Below are positions 50,514 to 63,752 of a stretch of 64,000 nucleotides of DNA, piece after piece (position 1 is the first letter of the stretch; the number at the start of each line of letters is the position of its first letter). A program made the position numbers and the translations under genes. A model generated the notes under the pieces. It saw only the letters and a list, made by a program, of their open reading frames with translations, was not told where the DNA came from and searched no databases. This stretch comes from Clostridium fungisolvens (GTDB taxonomy: Bacteria; Bacillota; Clostridia; Clostridiales; Clostridiaceae), in assembly GCF_014193895.1 (NCBI RefSeq), contig NZ_BLZR01000001.1, forward strand, positions 3,968,001-4,032,000, in the 5' to 3' direction.

Positions 50514-51407
50514 TTATTCTAATATTTTAAACTCATATCCTTTATTTTTTAAGTCTGCTATTATATCAGGGAGAACCTCAGCTGTATTTTCTTTTCCATA
50601 TGTATCGTGCATTAGTAACACTAGCTTCTGCTGATTCTTAAATGTCTGTCTATATCTATCAAGAAGTTGCTCTTTAGATTTAGGCTTTCCTTCAGCATCT
50701 CCTATGAGCCCATTCCAATCTATGTATTTATATCCCATATCATCGAAACGCTTATCAGTTTCATCAACGCCCTTCCATGACATATGTCCCCCTGGAAATC
50801 TTACTATTCTACTTCTAAAATCTTGTCCTAATACTTTTCTTATGGCATCATTATTTTTATCTAATTCAGCCATAAATTTATCTGCATCAACTTTGCCTCC
50901 AGGATATAAATTATTATAAATATGTGTATATGTATGATTACCTATAGAATTTCCCTGCTTATATGTATCTAAAAGAATTTGTTTTGCTCTAGGATCTTTT
51001 TCTAGTTCTTTCCCTACTATAAAAAACGTAGCTTTTATATCATTTTTTTTCAATACTTCCAAAATCTTAGGAGTCACTGTTGTTGAAGGGCCATCATCAA
51101 AGGTTAAGAAAACAATTTTTTTACCATCATTTATTTTTATGTTTTTTGATAAGAAATTTTGTATTGGCCCTGCATCATATGCATCTTTATCTAATTTCAA
51201 TTCCTTATTTATATACTCAGTAAGTGCTGCATGAGATTGTGCTGAATTATCTATATTTTCCTGTTTTAGATTTCCGTCAACTACGGCTGCTTGTACAATT
51301 TCTTTCTTCACTATATTATGTCTGTAATAAGCAGTAATAAATATTGAAGAAACAACTACTGTACCTGCAAATAATATAATTCCATTAATTCGTCTTCTTA
51401 TTTTCAT
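50514..51407 (-). CDS. Polysaccharide deacetylase (NodB domain)
   Basis: The start is ATG 51407 after GGAAGAGG (297 aa); the frame extends upstream without a better site. A signal anchor (INGIILFAGTVVVSSIFITA) puts the enzyme outside. NodB motifs: VFLTFDDGPSTTVTPKIL (catalytic Asp and metal Asp), GNSIGNHTYTHIYN (metal His pair) and RIVRFPGGHMSW, KLVLLMHDT. Likely removes acetyl groups from peptidoglycan or another wall glycan. Confidence 0.92.
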   Translation of the reverse strand: MKIRRRINGIILFAGTVVVSSIFITAYYRHNIVKKEIVQAAVVDGNLKQENIDNSAQSHAALTEYINKELKLDKDAYDAGPIQNFLSKNIKINDGKKIVFLTFDDGPSTTVTPKILEVLKKNDIKATFFIVGKELEKDPRAKQILLDTYKQGNSIGNHTYTHIYNNLYPGGKVDADKFMAELDKNNDAIRKVLGQDFRSRIVRFPGGHMSWKGVDETDKRFDDMGYKYIDWNGLIGDAEGKPKSKEQLLDRYRQTFKNQQKLVLLMHDTYGKENTAEVLPDIIADLKNKGYEFKILE

Positions 51408-51792
51408 TCGTTTTTTCCTCTTCCTTTTCATCCTTAGGTCACTGCCTCTAAACAACACTACCATCTCCTACAATTCTATTACACAAATATAATGGATTTA
51501 AAGTAACAATAAAGATTGCTCTTCATACATAAATAATAAACTATATTACAGAGTGATAAATTACATTTTTATAAAAATAAATTACAATCCTGTAACATGT
51601 TGTCTTTATATAACAAAACACCTTTGTTTTTAAGACATTTCTATAATACTTTAACCAATATTCTCCATTTTGCATAATAGTTTTACATTATTATGGTTTA
51701 TATAAATTAATTATACAATAATTTTGTTAATAAAAGAATATCATAAAACTTTTTTAACACTACAATTTATGGAATTAACATATTTTTTTATA
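51408..51792. other. Intergenic
   Basis: AT-rich upstream region of the deacetylase. No gene or known RNA motif seen. Confidence 0.5.
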
Positions 51793-51826
51793 CAACAAAA
51801 AACACCAGTTAATTATAACTGATGTA
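51793..51826 (-). terminator. Terminator of the rRNA operon
   Basis: ACACCAGTTA pairs with TAACTGATGT (one G-U) and is followed by a T run on the minus strand, 12 bases past tRNA-Asn. Confidence 0.8.
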
Positions 51827-51837
51827 TCAATTTCAAA

Positions 51838-51912
<75 letters not shown>

Positions 51913-51977
51913 ACATTATTAAATTAGAAAGATTGTTCTTTCAAAATTGCATTAAGTTAACTTTGTAATAATTTGTA

Positions 51978-54883
<2,906 letters not shown>

Positions 54884-55011
54884 TATCAAATCAAATTTGA
54901 GTTACAAATTTGCTGATTTACTAAAATACTAGCGTGCATTTTAGTAATCAATTTATTACAAAGAATAGTAAATATCTTTACTTTAACTTATGTGCAATTT
55001 TCAAAGAACAA

Positions 55012-55088
<77 letters not shown>

Positions 55089-55093
55089 ACAAA

Positions 55094-55169
55094 TGGTGGA
55101 GATAAAGAGATTCGAACTCTTGACCCCCTGCGTGCAAGGCAGGTGCTCTCCCAACTGAGCTATACCCCC
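55094..55169 (-). tRNA. tRNA-Ala (TGC)
   Basis: 76-nt cloverleaf in the spacer next to tRNA-Ile, anticodon TGC in CTTGCACG, CCA encoded. Order on the transcript: 16S, Ala, Ile, 23S. Confidence 0.95.
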
Positions 55170-55292
55170 ATATGTGTATATTAAATTAAGATGCCAATTA
55201 CTTGGTATCTCAAAATTAAACAGAGAGAGATTCTAACCAGAATTCGTATATATTAAGTCTGAAATGCATCAGTACTTAATAATTTCTCCATA

Positions 55293-56810
<1,518 letters not shown>

Positions 56811-56944
56811 TTAAAGTTTAATCATAGCTTACTTACTTAGTAAGTCTTTTTTCAAAAGAATTGCTGGTTTAGTTTAAGTCTAATTTTAGACTTTGTTTAT
56901 CTTCTCTGTTTAATTTTCAAAGACCAATGTTTAACTGCTTATTC

Positions 56945-56974
56945 ATATTATCATCTCAATCGAATCTTGTCAAC
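56945..56974 (-). promoter_or_regulatory. SigA promoter of the rRNA operon
   Basis: Minus strand TTGACA, 17 bases, TAATAT, about 135 bases before the 16S gene. The rest of 56811-57257 is leader and AT-rich upstream DNA with no 5S gene. Confidence 0.8.
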
Positions 56975-57257
56975 ATTATTTTTTGTTGCTTAAAATCAAT
57001 TTGTCAGACAACGATATTTAATATACCATGTTATTGAACAAAACTCAAACTATTCTATAGTCAATTATATAAATTTATATGCTAAAATCTAAATATACCT
57101 TCAAATATCTTTTTTTTCCTTGTATGTTTACTATTGAAGATTACAAGAAAATATGATGTCTTTATCGATAATCTTCCACATTAAAATACTTTAAATTATA
57201 AAAATTAGCTTCTTTATCTTAGAATCTGAAATCATTCATAATCTTCTCTAAAATAAA

Positions 57258-57302
57258 AATACATGTATACAGTAAATTTTACATTCCCTATATACATGTA
57301 TT
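57258..57302 (-). terminator. Terminator of the ABC exporter gene
   Basis: AATACATGTATA pairs perfectly with TATACATGTATT over a 21-base loop; a TTTTTATTTT run follows on the minus strand. Confidence 0.7.
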
Positions 57303-57361
57303 ATCTAATTAAATTTTAGTTTTTAATTTTGACACAATAAATACATTTACCTTAAACTGAA

Positions 57362-59101
57362 TTATGATATATTTTCAAACTGCATATTATATAGATAAGC
57401 ATAAGTTCCATCTAAATCAATTAACTCATTATGATTTCCTCGTTCTTTTATTCCTTCATCCGTAAGAACTATTATTTCATCAGCGTTTCTTATAGTGCTC
57501 AGTCTATGAGCTATAACTATTGTAGTTCTATTCTTAGAAAGATCTTCTAAGGATTTCTGTATAAACTTCTCACTCTCATTATCAAGGGCAGATGTAGCTT
57601 CATCAAGTATCAATATAGGAGGATTTTTAAGGAATACTCTTGCTATTGACACTCTTTGCTTCTGACCACCAGAAAGCTTAACCCCTCTCTCTCCTACACT
57701 TGTATCATAACCATCCTTAAGAGTCATAATAAATTCATGTATATTAGCTTTTTTAGCTGCATCTATAATCTCCTCATCAGATGCACCTGGTTTCCCATAA
57801 GCTATATTTTCTTTTATAGTTCCAGTAAACATGTATACATCCTGTTGAACTATCCCAATTGAGTTTCTAAGGGATTTAAGTTTTATATCTCTTATGTCTA
57901 TGCCATCAACAGTAATTGAGCCTTCATTTATTTCATAAAATCTTGGGATTAGGCTGCAAAAAGTTGTTTTTCCACCACCAGAAGGACCAACAAGCGCAAC
58001 ATTCTTCCCTTCTTTTATACTTATGTTTATATTTTCTAATATGTTATGTTTTTCATTATAACTAAAGGATACATTCTTAAATTCTATATTTCCCTTTGGA
58101 TTTATAATATCTATAGCACCTTTATTATCTGTTATATCCGGCTCAGTATTTATAACTTGTAGAAACCTATCAAAACCGGTAAGTCCTTTTTGGAATTGTT
58201 CTGTGAAGTTAACAAGCTTGTCTATCGGGCTTAAAAAGATATTTATATACAGTATATAGACCATAAGATCAGCTACTTTTAGAGTACCATTGCTTATAAA
58301 TAAGCCTCCAGCCAAAATAACTGACACATATAGTAGTCCTTGAAAAAATCCATTGCCGCTAAAGAATTTTCCCATTATAAAATAGTTATCTTCCTTACTC
58401 TTAAGAAATTCTATATTTCCCTTATCAAATTTGTGGCTCTCTATCGTTTCATTAGCAAATGATTTTACAACTCTTATACCAGAAAGACTGTCCTGTACTA
58501 TAGCATTTACATTTGCTATCTTTTCTCTATTTTTCATAAATACTCTGTTCATATGTTTGTTATAGAATATTGAGAAATATAGCATAACCAAAGTTATAAA
58601 GAAAAGTATTAGAGTTATCTTAACATTTACATTCATAAGTATTATGAATGACCCTAATAACTTAAGTATAGATATAAATATATCTTCTGGACCATGATGT
58701 GCTAGCTCAGAAATATCAAAAAGATCATTCACTATCCTTGATTGCAAGGTACCTGTATTGTTATTATCATAATAAGAGAATGATAGCTTTTGAAGATGAT
58801 CAAATAAATCCTTTCTCATATTAGATTCCATCTTGGCTCCCATTATATGTCCCCAAGAAGTTATAAAATACTGACAAAAATATCTTACAATATACATGCA
58901 CAATAATGCCAAACCTGCATAAATTACATACCTAAGTATTGTATTTTTATCTTCTAATATATACACGTTATTAGTTAAATATCTTACTATCATTGGGAAT
59001 ACAAGATCTATCCCAGATAATATCAATGCACAGACCATATCCGCTAAGAAAAGCTTCTTATAAGGCCCATAGTAATTAAGAAATTTTTTAAATCTATCCA
59101 T
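57362..59101 (-). CDS. ABC exporter, fused membrane and ATPase domains
   Basis: 579 aa from ATG 59101. Six membrane helices (residues about 15-310) then an ATPase domain: Walker A VALVGPSGGGKTTF, signature VKLSGGQKQRVSIARV, Walker B ILILDEATSALD and the switch IVIAHRLS. The type is MsbA/MdlB/YheI-like; substrates may be lipids, peptides or drugs. A half-transporter that works as a dimer. Single gene upstream of the rRNA operon. Confidence 0.93.
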   Translation of the reverse strand: MDRFKKFLNYYGPYKKLFLADMVCALILSGIDLVFPMIVRYLTNNVYILEDKNTILRYVIYAGLALLCMYIVRYFCQYFITSWGHIMGAKMESNMRKDLFDHLQKLSFSYYDNNNTGTLQSRIVNDLFDISELAHHGPEDIFISILKLLGSFIILMNVNVKITLILFFITLVMLYFSIFYNKHMNRVFMKNREKIANVNAIVQDSLSGIRVVKSFANETIESHKFDKGNIEFLKSKEDNYFIMGKFFSGNGFFQGLLYVSVILAGGLFISNGTLKVADLMVYILYINIFLSPIDKLVNFTEQFQKGLTGFDRFLQVINTEPDITDNKGAIDIINPKGNIEFKNVSFSYNEKHNILENINISIKEGKNVALVGPSGGGKTTFCSLIPRFYEINEGSITVDGIDIRDIKLKSLRNSIGIVQQDVYMFTGTIKENIAYGKPGASDEEIIDAAKKANIHEFIMTLKDGYDTSVGERGVKLSGGQKQRVSIARVFLKNPPILILDEATSALDNESEKFIQKSLEDLSKNRTTIVIAHRLSTIRNADEIIVLTDEGIKERGNHNELIDLDGTYAYLYNMQFENIS

Positions 59102-59343
59102 ATTTGTATAGTAGTCCTCCCCCGTAATTTATTCATATAAACAATAAAATATCACTATATAGATTATTAATCAAACAATAGAATATGTGATTAAATCAGG
59201 TTATTTGAATTAATAAAATTATTTTAACGTTTACTATCCATTTAATATATTATTTCACTTAATATCAAAAGTCAACTTGTTAGGTATAGTTTAATTTCTG
59301 CATTTAAAGTAAATATTGATTTTTTTGCTTTTTCCCTATCCTA
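59102..59343. other. Intergenic
   Basis: Part of the 413-base gap to motB; AT-rich, no gene. The remainder holds the motAB terminator and a short repeated ORF. Confidence 0.5.
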
Positions 59344-59410
59344 TAAAAAAACAGCATCAGTGGGATTAAGATAATATTATCAACAATATTACCCTAATCC
59401 CACTGATGCT
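59344..59410 (-). terminator. Terminator of motAB
   Basis: AGCATCAGTGGGATTA (59353-59368) pairs perfectly with TAATCCCACTGATGCT (59395-59410), then a run of T on the minus strand. The loop is 26 bases, itself able to pair. Confidence 0.85.
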
Positions 59411-59472
59411 ATAGTATATTTTTCTCTTGTTATGTTTAATATTATTATTAAATCTAATTGGTTATACAGGAG

Positions 59473-59505
59473 ATGCTCTATGAGCGAGCAATTAGAATTA
59501 AATGA
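59473..59505 (+). CDS. Short ORF repeated from 12.53 kb
   Basis: In one frame ATG 59473 gives MLYERAIRIK, in another ATG 59480 (eight bases after CAGGAG) gives MSEQLELNDF. The DNA matches the short ORF at 12529-12567 over about 40 bases. It may be a repeat element rather than a gene. Confidence 0.25.
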   Translation: MLYERAIRIK

Positions 59506-59514
59506 TTTTTAATG

Positions 59515-60276
59515 TTATTTTTTAGTCTCAGAAACATTTAAATTAGTATTCAATAAAAGTATGTCCACTCTTCTATTTTTACTTTTTCCTTCTTCTGTGT
59601 CATTTGATGCAACTGGTCTGTATTCTCCGTAGCCTACAGAGGATAATCTATCAGCTGATATTCCCCCTCTAGTTACTAAGAATTCTACCACATTAGCAGC
59701 TCTAATCGAGGATAACTGCCAATTAGAATGAAAATATGTAGTGTTTATTGGCACATTATCAGTATGCCCTTCTACTCTTATATAGTTATCAATTTTATTA
59801 AGTATTCCTGCTAAAGAAATCAATTTTTTTTGATTATCGACTTTAACATCAGCCTTACTACTGTCAAAGAATACTGTGTCATTAAAACTAATTACAAGAC
59901 CTCTTTCTTGAAGGCTCGTTGTAATGCTTCCTTTAAGATCTGAGCCAGCAATCATCTTATCTATTTCTTCTTTTACCTTTTCTAACTTCTGCTCTTCTAT
60001 TTTCTCTTTGGCATTATTGTCTGTGATCTGCTTAAGCTGATCATCTGTCACTGTTACTTTGCTTGAATCAATACTAGCATTATCAGAGGTACCTATAATA
60101 CTCTTTCCCCCCCCAATGGCTAAATTCAAAGATTGTGCAATTTGAGAATATTTTTTGGCATCTACAGTACTAGACGCATACATTACTACAAAAAATATCA
60201 TAAGAAGAGTTATCAAATCAGAATATGTTAATAGCCATCGTTCATTATTTTCCTTTTCTGCTCTCTTTTTTTTCAT
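59515..60276 (-). CDS. motB: Flagellar motor protein MotB
   Basis: 253 aa from ATG 60276 behind AGAGGT. Short cytoplasmic tail (MKKKRAEKENNERW), one membrane helix with the proton-path Asp (LLTYSDLITLLMIFFVVMYA), a linker, and an OmpA-like peptidoglycan-binding domain (YIRVEGHTDNVPINTTYFHS, RRVDILLL). MotB anchors the stator to the wall. It follows motA by 14 bases. No other flagellar genes are in the window. Confidence 0.95.
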   Translation of the reverse strand: MKKKRAEKENNERWLLTYSDLITLLMIFFVVMYASSTVDAKKYSQIAQSLNLAIGGGKSIIGTSDNASIDSSKVTVTDDQLKQITDNNAKEKIEEQKLEKVKEEIDKMIAGSDLKGSITTSLQERGLVISFNDTVFFDSSKADVKVDNQKKLISLAGILNKIDNYIRVEGHTDNVPINTTYFHSNWQLSSIRAANVVEFLVTRGGISADRLSSVGYGEYRPVASNDTEEGKSKNRRVDILLLNTNLNVSETKK

Positions 60277-60290
60277 AAAATAATACCTCT

Positions 60291-61076
60291 CTAATCATTA
60301 GCATTATTTGAATTTAATTCTGCTACTTCTTTGTCAGTTAAAAATCCTTCTAGCTTGGCCACTAAAGTATTAGGATTGGCTCCTTCTTGGATAAGCATAA
60401 TAGCTTCAATTGACATTTCTTTTTCTAATATTTCTTCTTTATCAAGTGCTTTTAATTTGTTTGCTATAGGAAGCCAAAGTAAATTTGCAGTACCAACTCC
60501 GTATAATGTTGCAATGAAAGCCACTGCTATCTTAGGTCCAAGTGTACTAGGATCATCTAAATTACTGAGAACCTGTACCAATCCCATAACGGTACCTATA
60601 ATACCCATTGTTGGTGAAAACCCACCTGCTGCATCGAATATACCAGCCCCATCATGATGACGCTCTGACATTTGTTCTAACTTTGTCTCCAATATCCCCC
60701 TTATTGTGCTTGGTTCAACACCGTCAACAACCATTTGAAGGCCTTTTTTTATAAATGGATCCATTTCATTATTTGCTAGATCGCCTTCTATGCTCAATAA
60801 TCCATTTTTTCTTGTTTTAGTTGATAATTCTTTAAAAAATTCTATCTGTTCTTTTGTATTAACCTGTCTATTTGTAAATGCAACCTTTATTATCTTACTT
60901 ATATTTTTTAATTTACTTGTTGGAAAAGATATCGCTACTGCACCTATAGTTCCACCAAAAACTATAAGCGCTGCTGAAAAAGCCACAAGCATTAAGGGAC
61001 TTCCACCTTCTTTAATAAAAGCAAAAATTAACGAACCAAACCCTATCACTATACCGATAATTATTCCTATATCCAT
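60291..61076 (-). CDS. motA: Flagellar motor protein MotA
   Basis: The start is ATG 61076 behind GGAGGAAG (261 aa). Four membrane helices: MDIGIIIGIVIGFGSLIFAF, LMLVAFSAALIVFGGTIGAV, and a pair around GGFSPTMGIIGTVMGLVQVL and IAVAFIATLYGVGTANLLWL. The cytoplasmic loop between helices 2 and 3 contacts FliG. Forms the stator channel with MotB. Confidence 0.95.
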   Translation of the reverse strand: MDIGIIIGIVIGFGSLIFAFIKEGGSPLMLVAFSAALIVFGGTIGAVAISFPTSKLKNISKIIKVAFTNRQVNTKEQIEFFKELSTKTRKNGLLSIEGDLANNEMDPFIKKGLQMVVDGVEPSTIRGILETKLEQMSERHHDGAGIFDAAGGFSPTMGIIGTVMGLVQVLSNLDDPSTLGPKIAVAFIATLYGVGTANLLWLPIANKLKALDKEEILEKEMSIEAIMLIQEGANPNTLVAKLEGFLTDKEVAELNSNNAND

Positions 61077-61287
61077 AACTTCCTCCATCTCCTAACTATA
61101 TTATAAAATTCCCCAAGTGAAACACTTTAAATTAAACTTCCCAATTTAATTATCGTATAATATCTTAATTTTATTAGCATTAAAGTAAATTTTTTATGGT
61201 AAATTATCAAAAATATTTGGCTTTTAATATTTATTCAAGCAACTCTTCTTTTGAATTTTCTAAAGTGGGAAGAATGTAGGAAAACAA

Positions 61288-61326
61288 AAAATAGCTAGGC
61301 TTCAATTTTCTGAAACCTAGCTATTT
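61288..61326 (-). terminator. Terminator of the tRNA array
   Basis: AAATAGCTAGG...TTCA pairs with TGAA...CCTAGCTATTT; a TTTTTTGTTTT run follows on the minus strand. Confidence 0.9.
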
Positions 61327-61335
61327 CAATATCTT

Positions 61336-61412
61336 TGGTGCTCCCAACAGGGTTCGAACCTGCGACCTATGGATTCGAAGTCCACCACTCTATCCAACTG
61401 AGCTATAGGAGC
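61336..61412 (-). tRNA. tRNA-Arg (TCG)
   Basis: 77 nt, anticodon loop CTTCGAA, CCA encoded. Last gene of the array; not in the duplicated block. Confidence 0.93.
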
Positions 61413-61454
61413 TTGTTATATAAAAAATTTGTTAAAGCGATCTTCTTTGGTAAT

Positions 61455-61520
61455 TTTTTTTGCCCATCTGCCTTTTCTTAAGTGTATGTGAAGAATCTTA
61501 CAGACGACATATTCTTCTTT
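61455..61520. repeat. Terminator-associated dispersed motif, copy 3
   Basis: T run then GCCCATCTGCCTTTTCTTAA and GTATGTGAAG, as at 12.63 kb. It separates tRNA-Arg(TCG) from the rest of the array. Confidence 0.5.
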
Positions 61521-61648
61521 TTTATTCTTTAACTTATACTATGTCTTAGGTCTGTTAGCATAATTATCCACAGATATAATTGATATATAAATTGCTAAAG
61601 AATAAAATAATATAAAAAGACAACTTAAGTTATAAGTTGTCTTTAGTA

Positions 61649-61722
61649 TGGAGCGGGTAGTGGGAGTCGAACCCACCTTTTCAGCTTGGAAGGCTGGAGT
61701 ATTACCGATATACGATACCCGC
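61649..61722 (-). tRNA. tRNA-Gly (TCC), copy 1
   Basis: 74 nt, anticodon loop CTTCCAA, CCA encoded. Duplicate of 62360, 62655 and 63379. Confidence 0.93.
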
Positions 61723-61727
61723 ATATT

Positions 61728-61802
61728 TGGAGCGGAAGACGGGACTCGAACCCGCGACCTTCACCTTGGCAAGGTGACACTCTACCATTGAGTCACTTCC
61801 GC
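61728..61802 (-). tRNA. tRNA-Gly (GCC), copy 1
   Basis: 75 nt, anticodon loop TTGCCAA, CCA encoded. Confidence 0.94.
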
Positions 61803-61807
61803 ATGAT

Positions 61808-61891
61808 TGGTGCAGATGAAGGGAGTCGAACCCCCACGCCGTAGGCGCTAGATCCTAAGTCTAGTGCGTCTGCCAATTCCGCCACATCTGC
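61808..61891 (-). tRNA. tRNA-Leu (TAG), copy 1
   Basis: 84 nt with a long variable arm, anticodon loop CTTAGGA, CCA encoded. Confidence 0.94.
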
Positions 61892-61912
61892 ATCTTTTCA
61901 TTTAATTATAAT

Positions 61913-61988
61913 TGGTGGCTTACCGGGGAATCGAACCCCGGACACCATGATTAAAAGTCATGTGCTCTACCGACTGAGCTAGTAAACC
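61913..61988 (-). tRNA. tRNA-Lys (TTT), copy 1
   Basis: 76 nt, anticodon loop CTTTTAA, CCA encoded. Confidence 0.94.
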
Positions 61989-61991
61989 AAT

Positions 61992-62066
61992 TGGCTGGGA
62001 TAGCAGGATTCGAACCTACGAATGATGGAGTCAAAGTCCATTGCCTTACCGCTTGGCGACATCCCA
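61992..62066 (-). tRNA. tRNA-Gln (TTG), copy 1
   Basis: 75 nt, anticodon loop CTTTGAC, CCA encoded. Confidence 0.94.
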
Positions 62067-62076
62067 ATATTAAATA

Positions 62077-62153
62077 TGGGGTGAACGATGGGATTCGAAC
62101 CCACGACAACCAGAGCCACAATCTGGTGCTCTACCAACTGAACTACGTCCACC
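62077..62153 (-). tRNA. tRNA-His (GTG), copy 1
   Basis: Anticodon loop TTGTGGC; includes the extra 5' G (position -1) typical of tRNA-His; CCA encoded. Confidence 0.94.
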
Positions 62154-62158
62154 ATATT

Positions 62159-62234
62159 TGGTGCGCCATCAGGGACTCGAACCCAAGACACCCTGATTAA
62201 GAGTCAGGTGCTCTACCAACTGAGCTAATGGCGC
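62159..62234 (-). tRNA. tRNA-Lys (CTT), copy 1
   Basis: 76 nt, anticodon loop CTCTTAA, CCA encoded. Confidence 0.94.
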
Positions 62235-62238
62235 ATAA

Positions 62239-62315
<77 letters not shown>

Positions 62316-62359
62316 ATATTAAAAACTATGTATTATAACATCTAATATTAAGATGTTTA

Positions 62360-62433
62360 TGGAGCGGGTAGTGGGAGTCGAACCCACCTTTTCAGCTTGG
62401 AAGGCTGGAGTATTACCGATATACGATACCCGC
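62360..62433 (-). tRNA. tRNA-Gly (TCC), copy 2
   Basis: 74 nt, same sequence as copy 1; part of the 295-bp duplication. Confidence 0.93.
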
Positions 62434-62443
62434 ATATTTAAAC

Positions 62444-62519
62444 TGGTCGGGGTGACAGGGATCGAACCTGCGACCTCATGGTCCCAAACCACGCGCGCTC
62501 CCATCTGCGCTACACCCCG
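62444..62519 (-). tRNA. tRNA-Pro (TGG), copy 1
   Basis: 76 nt, anticodon loop TTTGGGA, CCA encoded. Confidence 0.94.
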
Positions 62520-62533
62520 ATATCCATTTAAAA

Positions 62534-62610
<77 letters not shown>

Positions 62611-62654
62611 ATATTAAAAACTATGTATTATAACATCTAATATTAAGATGTTTA

Positions 62655-62728
62655 TGGAGCGGGTAGTGGGAGTCGAACCCACCTTTTCAGCTTGGAAGGC
62701 TGGAGTATTACCGATATACGATACCCGC
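62655..62728 (-). tRNA. tRNA-Gly (TCC), copy 3
   Basis: 74 nt, same as copy 1; first gene of the second 1,006-bp unit. Confidence 0.93.
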
Positions 62729-62733
62729 ATATT

Positions 62734-62808
62734 TGGAGCGGAAGACGGGACTCGAACCCGCGACCTTCACCTTGGCAAGGTGACACTCTACCATTGAGTC
62801 ACTTCCGC
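62734..62808 (-). tRNA. tRNA-Gly (GCC), copy 2
   Basis: Duplicate of 61728-61802. Confidence 0.94.
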
Positions 62809-62813
62809 ATGAT

Positions 62814-62897
62814 TGGTGCAGATGAAGGGAGTCGAACCCCCACGCCGTAGGCGCTAGATCCTAAGTCTAGTGCGTCTGCCAATTCCGCCACATCTGC
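62814..62897 (-). tRNA. tRNA-Leu (TAG), copy 2
   Basis: Duplicate of 61808-61891. Confidence 0.94.
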
Positions 62898-62918
62898 ATC
62901 TTTTCATTTAATTATAAT

Positions 62919-62994
62919 TGGTGGCTTACCGGGGAATCGAACCCCGGACACCATGATTAAAAGTCATGTGCTCTACCGACTGAGCTAGTAAACC
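62919..62994 (-). tRNA. tRNA-Lys (TTT), copy 2
   Basis: Duplicate of 61913-61988. Confidence 0.94.
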
Positions 62995-62997
62995 AAT

Positions 62998-63072
62998 TGG
63001 CTGGGATAGCAGGATTCGAACCTACGAATGATGGAGTCAAAGTCCATTGCCTTACCGCTTGGCGACATCCCA
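62998..63072 (-). tRNA. tRNA-Gln (TTG), copy 2
   Basis: Duplicate of 61992-62066. Confidence 0.94.
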
Positions 63073-63082
63073 ATATTAAATA

Positions 63083-63159
63083 TGGGGTGAACGATGGGAT
63101 TCGAACCCACGACAACCAGAGCCACAATCTGGTGCTCTACCAACTGAACTACGTCCACC
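63083..63159 (-). tRNA. tRNA-His (GTG), copy 2
   Basis: Duplicate of 62077-62153. Confidence 0.94.
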
Positions 63160-63164
63160 ATATT

Positions 63165-63240
63165 TGGTGCGCCATCAGGGACTCGAACCCAAGACACCCT
63201 GATTAAGAGTCAGGTGCTCTACCAACTGAGCTAATGGCGC
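63165..63240 (-). tRNA. tRNA-Lys (CTT), copy 2
   Basis: Duplicate of 62159-62234. Confidence 0.94.
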
Positions 63241-63244
63241 ATAA

Positions 63245-63321
<77 letters not shown>

Positions 63322-63378
63322 ATATCAAACAACATTGATTATTTTACTAAATCCAACATCTTTTGTCAAGATGTTTTT

Positions 63379-63452
63379 TGGAGCGGGTAGTGGGAGTCGA
63401 ACCCACCTTTTCAGCTTGGAAGGCTGGAGTATTACCGATATACGATACCCGC
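63379..63452 (-). tRNA. tRNA-Gly (TCC), copy 4
   Basis: 74 nt; preceded on the plus side by a different 57-base spacer from the other copies, with an ACATCTT/AAGATGT stem. Confidence 0.93.
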
Positions 63453-63458
63453 ATAAAC

Positions 63459-63534
63459 TGGTCGGGGTGACAGGGATCGAACCTGCGACCTCATGGTCCC
63501 AAACCACGCGCGCTCCCATCTGCGCTACACCCCG
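63459..63534 (-). tRNA. tRNA-Pro (TGG), copy 2
   Basis: First gene of the array in transcription order; same sequence as 62444-62519. Confidence 0.94.
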
Positions 63535-63574
63535 GTTGCTTTCACAACTTGGTAACCTTTCGGCGACAAAGATT

Positions 63575-63603
63575 ATTCTACACGATGTTATTATTAGAGT
63601 CAA
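63575..63603 (-). promoter_or_regulatory. SigA promoter of the tRNA array
   Basis: Minus strand TTGACT, 17 bases, TAGAAT, about 40 bases ahead of tRNA-Pro. No other comparable promoter was seen inside the array, so it is probably one transcript. Confidence 0.75.
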
Positions 63604-63752
63604 TACCCTTTTTGAAAAAAGTTTTTGAACCACTTTTCTTTATAAACCTAGTATTTGTAATACTTTGCGCCGATATACCAATTTATGTAACCAAAAGTTT
63701 TAAGATTAAAACGAATTGAAATATTCAGAATATAATTAATTACTCATATGTA

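Noticed and set aside
56811..57257. Possible 5S rRNA upstream of 16S
   Set aside because: No 5S-like conserved blocks on either strand; only leader and promoter sequence.
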